6,806 nt of DNA from Gammaproteobacteria bacterium (GTDB lineage: Bacteria > Pseudomonadota > Gammaproteobacteria > Chromatiales > Chromatiaceae), in NCBI GenBank assembly GCA_006227775.1, contig SBFV01000298.1, positions 1 through 6,806 on the forward strand. The letters are read 5' to 3'. The notes beneath the pieces are model-generated. The model did not search any database, had not been told where the DNA came from, and saw only the letters and a list, made by a program, of their open reading frames with translations. Made by a program: the position numbers and the translations under genes. Positions 1 to 5,491 of the stretch are shown one piece after another. How positions within the stretch are numbered: the first letter of the stretch is position 1; every line of letters begins with the position of its first letter.

Positions 1-372
1 ATCTTCCTCCAGGCCGACCTGGAGGGCGCCGATTTTGCGGGTGCCGATCTGACCCAGGCGATCTGGCAGGGCGCCCGGGCAGCGCGGGCGTCTTTCTTGC
101 GGTCTAACCTCTATCAAGGCAACCTGGTATCCGCCGATCTCAGCCAGGCCGATATGCGCGGCGCGGATTTGACCTATGCCGACCTGTCCCATGCCAATCT
201 GGAGGATGCCAACCTGAGTGGCGCGGGACTCTTTCGGGCCAAACTGCATCGAATACGTGATCGGGGGGCTTACTTCACCGACCGAGCCCGGGCACTTGGG
301 GATGATCCCGAACAGGTTGCGGCGGAAAATTGGCGGCCTCAACCCCGCACCCAGGGGAAGGGTGAACACTGA
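1..372 (+). CDS. Pentapeptide-repeat protein, C-terminal part (5' end outside window), T6SS-associated
   Basis: The reading frame is open from base 1 and ends at the TGA at 370-372, giving 123 visible residues with no start, so the gene begins upstream of the window. Visible residues 5-84 are sixteen consecutive pentapeptides of the A(D/N)Lxx type, such as ADLEG, ADLSQ, ADLTY, ADLSH and ANLED. Two (AIWQG, ARAAR) are degenerate. Such repeats fold into a right-handed square beta-helix, usually a rigid binding scaffold rather than an enzyme. The last 39 residues are a non-repeat, charged tail. Because DUF3540 and DUF4150 genes follow, this is probably the C-terminus of a DUF2169-pentapeptide adaptor or a free-standing pentapeptide protein of a T6SS accessory cluster; the window cannot decide which. 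The repeat call is firm; the T6SS role is inferred from neighbours. Confidence 0.88.
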   Translation: MFLQADLEGADFAGADLTQAIWQGARAARASFLRSNLYQGNLVSADLSQADMRGADLTYADLSHANLEDANLSGAGLFRAKLHRIRDRGAYFTDRARALGDDPEQVAAENWRPQPRTQGKGEH

Positions 373-415
373 GCCGTGATGAAATTACCTGGTGTAGAGA
401 GCGTCCCATTTTCTG

Positions 416-441
416 GTTCCCGAGTTGCCCTTGTCGGGAAC
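416..441 (+). terminator. Perfect 8-bp hairpin between pentapeptide gene and DUF3540 gene
   Basis: GTTCCCGA at 416-423 and TCGGGAAC at 434-441 are perfect reverse complements separated by a 10-base loop. The hairpin sits in the 131-base gap between the stop at 372 and the ATG at 504. No T-run follows (the next bases are TTCCCCCTA), so it is not a classical intrinsic terminator. It could be a weak terminator, a processing or stability hairpin, or an attenuator setting the expression of the spike genes relative to the upstream adaptor. The inverted repeat is certain; its role is not. Confidence 0.35.
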
Positions 442-503
442 TTCCCCCTATTCGGGCAGTAATTGAGGGAGAGTTTCTTGGTTCAGCGACAGCGGAGACT
501 TCA

Positions 504-1172
504 ATGGAGGCATTAAGCCCTGACCATCCGATACGATTCCACCCTTTTCCCCTCCATGTCGACGGTAACGTGCTGGAGATCGAGGAGAACCAGACCTGGT
601 TTCGAATCGGAACCGCCGCGGGTGAACTTCGGGTTCGCCGCGCCCTCAGTTGCCTGGTCTGGCCCGAGGTCGGTGACCGGGTGCTGACCTCCGTCGGCTT
701 GACCGACGAACCCTTCCTGATCGCGGTCCTGGAACGATTTTCCGGCAGTCCCCTGCGGCTGGTGATGCCCGGAGAGACCACAGTCGAGGTGGCGGCTGGC
801 GGGGGGATGGGTTTGCGGGTCGATGGCCGCTTGACGCTCGAATCCCGGACCGGCGTCAATCTGGATGGTCCGGAAGTGGCGCTAAGGGGCGGTTCCTTGA
901 CTCTGGCGGCACGGCGTCTGAGCGTGATCGCGCGCGAGGCGGTGGCGTCCCTGAGGGTCACCCGTTTGATCGGGGACCTGATCGAGGCGACGGCCGAAAG
1001 CTTGCATCTGCGCCTGGATCGGTCCCGGCGCACGGTCCGGGATCTGGATCAGGTCCATGCGGGTTCGCTGGAAATGCGCGCCGAGCAGATGGCGCGCCTC
1101 CAGTCAGAAACCCTCATCGCCACCGCTCAGCGCCTGGTGAAGATCGACGGCGAACAGATCCACCTTGGCTAG
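504..1172 (+). CDS. DUF3540 domain protein, T6SS spike-associated
   Basis: This is a 222-residue protein ending at the TAG at 1170-1172. The ATG at 504 is preceded by GGAG at 494-497, six bases away, which supports this start. Residues about 20-80 hold the DUF3540-like core, with a RRALSCLVWPEVGDRVL stretch at 45-61 that resembles the 'GDRV' strand of OB-fold domains in phage baseplate and VgrG proteins. From about residue 85 the chain becomes regular short beta-strand units with alternating hydrophobic residues and ends in VKIDGEQIHLG, much like the C-terminal spike of VgrG/gp5. There is no signal peptide or membrane helix. DUF3540 proteins are known from T6SS accessory clusters with DUF2169 and DUF4150 proteins, as here. 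A small spike or spike-extension role is inferred; no biochemical function is established for the family that I can cite. Confidence 0.85.
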   Translation: MEALSPDHPIRFHPFPLHVDGNVLEIEENQTWFRIGTAAGELRVRRALSCLVWPEVGDRVLTSVGLTDEPFLIAVLERFSGSPLRLVMPGETTVEVAAGGGMGLRVDGRLTLESRTGVNLDGPEVALRGGSLTLAARRLSVIAREAVASLRVTRLIGDLIEATAESLHLRLDRSRRTVRDLDQVHAGSLEMRAEQMARLQSETLIATAQRLVKIDGEQIHLG

Positions 1173-1176
1173 GAGG
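1171..1176 (+). promoter_or_regulatory. Consensus Shine-Dalgarno for the DUF4150 gene
   Basis: AGGAGG begins inside the TAG stop codon of the DUF3540 gene and lies seven bases before the ATG at 1184. It fixes that start and suggests strong, possibly coupled translation of the PAAR-like protein from the same mRNA. Confidence 0.8.
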
Positions 1177-1183
1177 GAACACC

Positions 1184-1579
1184 ATGTTCGCGAATGCGCA
1201 GATGATGGGCACGGACACCGCCTTCCCGGACGTCTGTCTCACGCCCAGTCCCGCCGGCCCAGTGCCGGTACCCTATCCAAATATCGCCATGGGGCCCATG
1301 GCGGTGCCCAACGTGCCCAACATCCTTTTCATGGGGACGCCCGCGCACAACCTGGGTACCACCATTCCCATGACCAATGGCGACAATGCTGGCCTGGCCA
1401 CGGGGGTCGCGTCGGGGACCGTCATGGGTCCCTCACGCCACCTGACCGGCGCCTTCTCTATCCTGATCAAAGGGATGCCGGCAAGCCGCATGACCAGCAT
1501 GTCGCTTCAGAACAACACCAACGCACCGGGTTGTCGGGTGGTGCCGAGCCAGACGAAAATTCTCATGCTGGCGCCTTGA
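1184..1579 (+). CDS. DUF4150 PAAR-like domain protein (T6SS spike tip)
   Basis: This is a 131-residue soluble protein with no signal peptide or membrane helix. Its sequence is rich in Pro, Gly, Met and Asn, and it matches the DUF4150/PAAR-like pattern: an N-terminal DVCLTPSPAGPVPVPYPN segment (16-33), a VPNVPNILFMGTPAHNLGTTIP segment (41-62), a TNGDNAG turn (64-70), G-V-ASGTVMGP (74-83), and a C-terminal GMPASRMTSM segment (97-106) typical of the 'G-x-P-a-x-R' strand of PAAR folds. Cysteines are at 18 and 117. PAAR proteins form a small cone that sharpens the VgrG spike and can carry effectors. This one has no C-terminal toxin extension, so it would act as a bare tip or recruit an effector in trans. 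It lies 11 bases after the DUF3540 gene, almost certainly in one operon. A 158-codon frame overlapping it from 1165 is a shadow. Confidence 0.9.
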   Translation: MFANAQMMGTDTAFPDVCLTPSPAGPVPVPYPNIAMGPMAVPNVPNILFMGTPAHNLGTTIPMTNGDNAGLATGVASGTVMGPSRHLTGAFSILIKGMPASRMTSMSLQNNTNAPGCRVVPSQTKILMLAP

Positions 1580-1586
1580 AGTATCA

Positions 1587-1604
1587 CGGCGCGGGCAGCC
1601 GCCG
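1587..1604. terminator. Weak GC hairpin between convergent DUF4150 and OmpA genes
   Basis: CGGCG at 1587-1591 and CGCCG at 1600-1604 can pair across an 8-base loop in the 30-base gap between two convergent genes. GTATCA flanks the hairpin as a direct repeat at 1581-1586 and 1607-1612. There is no T-run on either strand, and 5-bp GC pairings occur by chance in DNA this rich in GC. The convergent position is the main reason to list it. Confidence 0.25.
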
Positions 1605-1609
1605 CGGTA

Positions 1610-2680
1610 TCAATATTGAACCAACTCGACGCGCCGGTTGAGCGCCCGTCCTTCCTCGGTCTGGTTGGACGCGACGGGCGCCGCATAGGAGACACCCACC
1701 GGGAAGAGCCGTGCCGAATTGACGCCGTGATCACGCACCAGTCGGGTCACCACCGCCTCAGCCCGACGTTGGGAGAGGTCACGGTTGTAGTCAAAGCCGC
1801 CCGCATTGTCGGTGTGACCGACCACCAGGAGTCTGAGTTCGGCGTCCGAGCGGAGCAGGGTCGCGATCTCGGCCAGAACCGGGGCGGATTCGGGCTTAAC
1901 CGTCGCCTGATCGAAGTCGAAGAGGATGCCGTATAGGGCGATACGGCCGGAGTTATCGATCGCCTTGGCCATCTCCGGCGCACTCACTTGCACCATCCGG
2001 TGCTCGCGCGCCTTGCCCTCGATCAGGTCAACCACGGCGATCGCCCTTCCATTCAGCGCCTTGCATGAGTGACCGGTCTTCAGCACATAGGCGAGCACGG
2101 AGAGATGCGCCTGGTCCTCGGGCAAGGCCGCAGCGAGATAGCGCTGGTCCTGGATACGCTCGGTTTGGGCGCAATAGCCGTTGGAGAGGGGAGGATCCGA
2201 GATCTGTTCCTCGGGCCGGAGGACCATCGCCAGACTCATTTCGCCGCCGCCACCCCCGCTCGAACGTCCGGGATCGCCGCCGCACTCCTCGCGCTTACAC
2301 TCCAGCAGCACCTGGCCTCCTCGGGATTCAACCTCATCCCGATAGTTGCGCACCACCTCGAGCGGCGAGCGGCCCTCGGGAATCAGGTAGACCCGACGCA
2401 CTCGACGTCCCTCCAACTGCAAGGCCTGGGCTGGGGTGAACCAACGGTTGTTGTGACTGTCGCGACGCTGGCGATCTGGATCCATGCGTAAGGGTGCCGT
2501 CGGTAGCAGATATTCGTCGAAGGCCTTGTCGTCATAGGAGACGATCAGGGATCCCTCGTAGCGCTTCAATGACGCCGGATCGCGGGATCCCGGAAGATCG
2601 CCACTTGGAAGGGTTGCGTCCGCGACGGCATTGGCGGCTGAAAACGCCAACGCAATAATGGCAACGAGTCTAAGGAACAT
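1610..2680 (-). CDS. Periplasmic DUF4892-OmpA family peptidoglycan-binding protein
   Basis: This is a 356-residue exported protein. The ATG (complement of 2678-2680) has AGGAG at 2690-2694, nine bases upstream. A signal peptide is clear (MFLRLVAIIALAFSAANA, likely cut after residue 18 or 22). Residues about 27-230 match the DUF4892 pattern: DLPGSRDPASLKRYEGS near 28-44, the VYLIPEGRSPLEVVRNYRDE helix at 97-116, and ECKREECGG at 127-135. C128, C133, C170 and C206 could form two disulfides. A GGGGG stretch at 142-146 may be a loop. Residues 249-356 are an OmpA C-terminal domain: ILFDFDQATVKPES (252-265), GHTDNAGG with D291, and LSQRRA with R305/R306, the Asp and Arg expected to hold the diaminopimelate of peptidoglycan. 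There is no lipobox and no N-terminal barrel, so it is probably a soluble periplasmic wall-binding protein. It is divergent from the FHA-transglycosylase gene. Its specific role is unknown. Confidence 0.9.
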   Translation of the reverse strand: MFLRLVAIIALAFSAANAVADATLPSGDLPGSRDPASLKRYEGSLIVSYDDKAFDEYLLPTAPLRMDPDRQRRDSHNNRWFTPAQALQLEGRRVRRVYLIPEGRSPLEVVRNYRDEVESRGGQVLLECKREECGGDPGRSSGGGGGEMSLAMVLRPEEQISDPPLSNGYCAQTERIQDQRYLAAALPEDQAHLSVLAYVLKTGHSCKALNGRAIAVVDLIEGKAREHRMVQVSAPEMAKAIDNSGRIALYGILFDFDQATVKPESAPVLAEIATLLRSDAELRLLVVGHTDNAGGFDYNRDLSQRRAEAVVTRLVRDHGVNSARLFPVGVSYAAPVASNQTEEGRALNRRVELVQY

Positions 2681-2689
2681 CGCTGATGA

Positions 2690-2694
2690 CTCCT
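2690..2694 (-). promoter_or_regulatory. Ribosome binding site of the DUF4892-OmpA gene
   Basis: Read on the - strand this is AGGAG, nine bases before the ATG at 2680. It supports that start, which also places the signal peptide exactly at the N-terminus. Confidence 0.7.
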
Positions 2695-2757
2695 GGTTGA
2701 CTGTCCTCTCCCATGAGGGGCATTAGGGTTCGGCAAGTACTCCAATTACCTTCGAAA

Positions 2758-2795
2758 GGGAAAAGAGGGCAGGTGGGTGAGGGTGTAGGTGGGGG
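2758..2795 (+). other. G-rich tract with quadruplex-compatible G-runs in the divergent intergenic region
   Basis: Five G-runs of three or more lie within 38 bases on the + strand: 2758-2760, 2767-2769, 2775-2777, 2781-2783 and 2791-2795. The loops are 6, 5, 3 and 7 bases. This fits the usual G3+N1-7 definition of a possible intramolecular G-quadruplex. The tract sits about 140 bases before the FHA-transglycosylase start and on the template-strand side of the upstream region of the OmpA gene. It might affect transcription of either gene. Alternatively it may be a decayed copy of a G/C-rich intergenic repeat. Only the base pattern is seen. Confidence 0.45.
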
Positions 2796-2833
2796 TGAAA
2801 ATCGAAGTTGGCCAATCTGGTGAGCGACGGGAT

Positions 2834-2880
2834 TTGAAGTCGCTGGTGAAATAATAGATTGTGGATTTTTTAGTATAGTC
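2834..2880 (+). promoter_or_regulatory. AT-rich candidate promoter region for the FHA-transglycosylase operon
   Basis: This is the only clearly AT-rich patch in the divergent gap. It contains TTGAAG at 2834-2839 followed after 15 bases by TAGATT at 2855-2860, then a six-T run and TATAGT at 2874-2879. Neither hexamer pair has good sequence and spacing for a sigma-70 promoter: TATAGT has no good -35 at 16-18 bases. The site is offered as the likely promoter zone, not as an assigned -35/-10. Confidence 0.25.
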
Positions 2881-2934
2881 TGTCGGGCATGGCGCGCCGG
2901 CATTGATTCTGGCCATCCGCCTGAACGAGGTTAA

Positions 2935-4398
2935 ATGCCTATCATCGAAGAGACCATCCTCGCCCATCCCGGATCCATGCCCAGTTCGCTCCCGGCGATC
3001 GAGGTCGAATATCAGGATAGCCATGGCATCACCTGTCGGGCCTATTACAACGTGCCCTTCCTGATCGGACGCGGCGATGATTGCGCGCTGCGGATCATGC
3101 ATGCCGAGGTCAGCCGCCATCATCTGGCGATCTATCCCGAGGGAGGGCAATGGTGGGCGCGGGATTTGAGCAGCCGTAACGGCAGCCTGATCGACGGCCG
3201 TAGGATCGACGCAGTGCCACTGCAGGGGACGACCACCCTGTCCCTGGGCAGCGGGGGGCCAAAGATCAAGCTGATCCTGCCCAAACTGGCCGAGGACCGG
3301 CCAGAGCACCACTCCCTGGAGCAGATCGCCCGGCATTACTTCGATGCCACCCAAGGGGATGGGGCTGGCGAACACACCCTGATGGTGCGCCGGGCCTTCT
3401 CCGACCTGAAGCGGCGGCAGCGCACCCTCTATCTCGGCCTGATCGGCTTCGTCCTCTTGCTGTTGATGCTGGTCGGCAGCTTTGCCATCTACCAGCACTT
3501 GCAGTTGGAACATACCGCCAGGCTAGCCAACGATATCTTCTACGACATGAAGGATATCGAGTTGCAGATCGCCAATCTCGAGGCAAGCGTCGACGCGGCA
3601 GCATCCGCCGAGCTGAAGGCCCAGGTGGCGGAATCGAAACGGCGACTTGCGTCCATGCGGGAGCGCTACGATCTCTTCGTGGAAAAGATCCAGGCCGCGC
3701 GCCCCGTCCCCCTGAACACTGAAGACAAACTGATCCTGCACATGGCCAGGGTGTTTGGCGAAACGGAAGTGGACGTCCCCGAAGAATTCGCCGCGGAGGT
3801 CAAGACCTATATCCGCAAATGGCAGTCCTCCCCACGGCTGCCCCGCGCCATCCGCCGACTCCATGAAAACGGTTATGCCCCGACGATCCAGCGGGCGCTC
3901 ACGGAAAGGGGCCTGCCGCCTCAGTTCCTCTATCTGGCCCTGCAGGAGAGCAATTTTCAGCCAGAGATCGTCGGCCCCCCCACCCGTTACGGTCGCGCCA
4001 AGGGCATGTGGCAGTTCATTCCCGAAACCGCCCGTCGTTACGGCCTGCAGCCCGGCCCCCTGCAAAGTCTCGGGGACTACGACCCGGCGGATGAGCGGCA
4101 CGATTTCACCAAATCGACCCAGGCGGCGGCGAAATATCTCAAAGATATCTACCGCACCGATGCCCAGGCCTCGGGTCTCCTGGTCATGGCCTCCTACAAC
4201 TGGGGTGAGGGCAACGTCATCAAGCGACTGCGTCAGATGCCGGAAAACCCTCGTGACCGCAACTTCTGGTTGCTCTTACGGGAGCACAAGATCCCACAGG
4301 AGACCTACGACTATGTTTTCTACATTTTTTCGGCGGCGGTAATCGGCGAGAATCCGGGCCTCTTCGGCTTTGACTTCAAGAATCCCTTGACCCCTTAA
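2935..4398 (+). CDS. FHA domain - transmembrane - lytic transglycosylase (SLT) fusion protein
   Basis: This 487-residue protein starts at an ATG directly preceded by an in-frame TAA (2932-2934), so it cannot begin earlier; GAGG lies four bases upstream of the ATG. Residues about 22-116 are a forkhead-associated domain: IGRGDDC at 44-50, SRHHL at 60-64 and SSRNGS at 79-84 supply the Gly-Arg, Ser-Arg-x-His and Asn-Gly residues that bind phosphothreonine peptides. One hydrophobic helix follows at about 165-186 after the basic KRRQR, predicting the N-terminus inside. Residues about 195-255 look like a periplasmic coiled coil. Residues about 315-470 are a family 1-type transglycosylase: LYLALQESNF with the expected catalytic Glu338, AKGMWQFIPETARRYGL at 355-371, and ASYNWGEGN at 419-427. 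It should cleave the MurNAc-GlcNAc bond of peptidoglycan next to the inner membrane, under control of a phosphorylated cytoplasmic partner. The lipoprotein hydrolase gene follows four bases downstream. Domain calls are strong; the control model is inference. Confidence 0.93.
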   Translation: MPIIEETILAHPGSMPSSLPAIEVEYQDSHGITCRAYYNVPFLIGRGDDCALRIMHAEVSRHHLAIYPEGGQWWARDLSSRNGSLIDGRRIDAVPLQGTTTLSLGSGGPKIKLILPKLAEDRPEHHSLEQIARHYFDATQGDGAGEHTLMVRRAFSDLKRRQRTLYLGLIGFVLLLLMLVGSFAIYQHLQLEHTARLANDIFYDMKDIELQIANLEASVDAAASAELKAQVAESKRRLASMRERYDLFVEKIQAARPVPLNTEDKLILHMARVFGETEVDVPEEFAAEVKTYIRKWQSSPRLPRAIRRLHENGYAPTIQRALTERGLPPQFLYLALQESNFQPEIVGPPTRYGRAKGMWQFIPETARRYGLQPGPLQSLGDYDPADERHDFTKSTQAAAKYLKDIYRTDAQASGLLVMASYNWGEGNVIKRLRQMPENPRDRNFWLLLREHKIPQETYDYVFYIFSAAVIGENPGLFGFDFKNPLTP

Positions 4399-4402
4399 TC
4401 CC

Positions 4403-5419
4403 ATGAGGATTGAGAGCGGAGGGACTGGATGGAGCGGAAAGGTGGGCCTTGACACCCTGATCCTCACGACGATGCGGCTAGGAAGGGGCGAGATCCATAC
4501 CTCGGCTGACGGAGTCCCCTCAGGCTGGGCATGTTATGCCTGGTCGATCCTGACAGCGGTTGTCATCCTGAGCGGATGTGCCACGACCGACCCAGGGTTA
4601 AGGGACCCGCAGACCCTATCCCCAACCCAGGAAGAGCAGGGAATGCAGGAAATTGAGTCCTTGGTCACCACTGGCGACCCCTTTCGCCATCTCATCTTCA
4701 GGCACTCTGGCCTCGGGCAGTCTTCGGGGGAGAGGAAGATGAAGGAGAAGCAGGAGAACAAGGAGTTCGGGGAGAATGGGGAGATCAGGGACCTCCACGT
4801 CTATCTCGAAGGCGATGGCCGACCCTGGTTGACCCGCCATGAGGTTGCCTCCGATCCTACCGGTCGCGACCTCCTGGCGCTGCGGTTGATGGCGCGGGAC
4901 CCGGTGGAAAGCATCTACGTCGGTCGACCCTGTTACCACGGCTTCGCGGCGGACCCTGGCTGCCGACCCTGGTTGTGGACACATGGCCGTTATAGCTCCG
5001 AGGTCATCAGGACCCTGGTGGCGGCCATCAGGGGCATCCTGCCGCCACGCTCGCAATCCCGGATCACCTTGATCGGCTACAGTGGTGGCGGGGTCCTCGC
5101 AATCCTGATGGCGCCAAATCTGGAGGGGGTCGTTCAGGTGATCACGATCGCCGCCAATCTGGATACCGACGCCTGGACTAAATACCACGGCTACAGCCCC
5201 TTGAGCGGATCGCTCAATCCCGCCCGTCTGGCACCCCTGGATGGGGGCATCCGGCAACTACACCTGATCGGTGATCAGGATGCCAGGGTGCCCCTCACCA
5301 GCGTCACCACCTATCTGGCCCGCAACCCTAAGGCGACCCTCAGGATACTGCCCGGTTTCGATCACCACTGCTGCTGGGCGGAGCAATGGCCGGATATCCT
5401 CAGGGACCTTGTGCCTTAA
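4403..5419 (+). CDS. Lipoprotein alpha/beta hydrolase
   Basis: This 338-codon frame lies four bases after the FHA-transglycosylase stop and ends at TAA 5417-5419. A lipoprotein signal is visible: WSILTAVVILSGC, with lipobox LSGC and acylated Cys59. The start is uncertain: ATG 4403 has no evident Shine-Dalgarno, GTG 4442 has GGAG seven bases before it, and ATG 4472 gives a 35-residue signal peptide. Residues about 131-335 are an alpha/beta-hydrolase: LHVYLEGDGRPW (131-142, first strand and oxyanion region), GYSGG at 225-229 with nucleophile Ser227, the GDQDARVP segment at 290-297 with probable Asp293, and GFDHHCCW at 318-325 with His321 or His322. A charged low-complexity stretch lies at about 109-130. 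The protein should be an esterase or lipase-like enzyme anchored to a membrane on the periplasmic side. Its substrate is unknown. It does not look like a secreted T6SS lipase effector because it carries a lipobox. Confidence 0.88.
   Translation: MRIESGGTGWSGKVGLDTLILTTMRLGRGEIHTSADGVPSGWACYAWSILTAVVILSGCATTDPGLRDPQTLSPTQEEQGMQEIESLVTTGDPFRHLIFRHSGLGQSSGERKMKEKQENKEFGENGEIRDLHVYLEGDGRPWLTRHEVASDPTGRDLLALRLMARDPVESIYVGRPCYHGFAADPGCRPWLWTHGRYSSEVIRTLVAAIRGILPPRSQSRITLIGYSGGGVLAILMAPNLEGVVQVITIAANLDTDAWTKYHGYSPLSGSLNPARLAPLDGGIRQLHLIGDQDARVPLTSVTTYLARNPKATLRILPGFDHHCCWAEQWPDILRDLVP
4727..4791 (+). repeat. Purine-rich, low-complexity in-frame stretch within the hydrolase gene
   Basis: About 65 bases are almost entirely A and G, with repeated GGAGAA/AAGGAG/GGGGAG words. 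They encode a hydrophilic, Lys/Glu/Asn-rich segment (roughly residues 109-129) between the lipobox and the first strand of the hydrolase fold. The composition contrasts sharply with the flanking GC-rich coding DNA. It is probably a tether expanded by imperfect short repeats. The units are irregular, so no exact tandem repeat period is claimed. Confidence 0.5.
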
Positions 5420-5437
5420 AGGGCTTTCATTCCCTGA

Positions 5438-5468
5438 GGGTCGGCCGACCTTGAGGATCGGCCGACCC
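5438..5468. terminator. Likely bidirectional terminator: perfect 11-bp inverted repeat
   Basis: GGGTCGGCCGA at 5438-5448 and TCGGCCGACCC at 5458-5468 are exact reverse complements with a nine-base loop (CCTTGAGGA). Two further C-G pairs are possible inside the loop. The repeat lies in the 72-base gap between the hydrolase gene (+) and the autotransporter gene (-), which converge on it. There is no T-run on either side, so termination by the hairpin alone is not assured. Its position, perfect stem and high GC still make a terminator the best reading. Each arm also contains the self-complementary octamer TCGGCCGA, so a protein-binding site is a lesser alternative. Confidence 0.65.
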
Positions 5469-5491
5469 CCCCGCCGGGTGACCAAACGCGA

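Noticed and set aside
275..1033. 252-codon - strand frame opposite the DUF3540 gene
   Set aside because: Arg/Ser-rich shadow with no recognisable domain; it overlaps two real + strand genes.
1165..1641. 158-codon + strand frame overlapping the DUF4150 gene
   Set aside because: It is low-complexity and His/Arg/Gly-rich, as expected of an out-of-frame read of GC-rich DNA. The DUF4150 frame has the consensus Shine-Dalgarno and a recognisable family pattern.
2681..2934. A hidden small gene or RNA in the divergent gap
   Set aside because: No start with a ribosome binding site and coherent frame was seen, and no convincing RNA fold beyond the G-rich tract and AT-rich patch.
2746..3513. 255-codon - strand frame opposite the FHA-transglycosylase gene
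   Set aside because: Composition (Gln, His, Asp and Pro rich, no domain) is that of an antisense shadow. The opposing frame has an FHA domain with intact motifs.
3523..4342. Long frames on both strands within the transglycosylase domain (3523-4101 - and 3755-4342 +)
   Set aside because: Both overlap the catalytic domain of a well-supported gene, and neither shows a coherent protein pattern.
4403..5419. Hydrolase as a secreted T6SS lipase effector (Tle type)
   Set aside because: It has GxSxG but also an N-terminal lipobox signal, and it sits beside envelope genes rather than next to a VgrG or immunity gene. A resident lipoprotein fits better.
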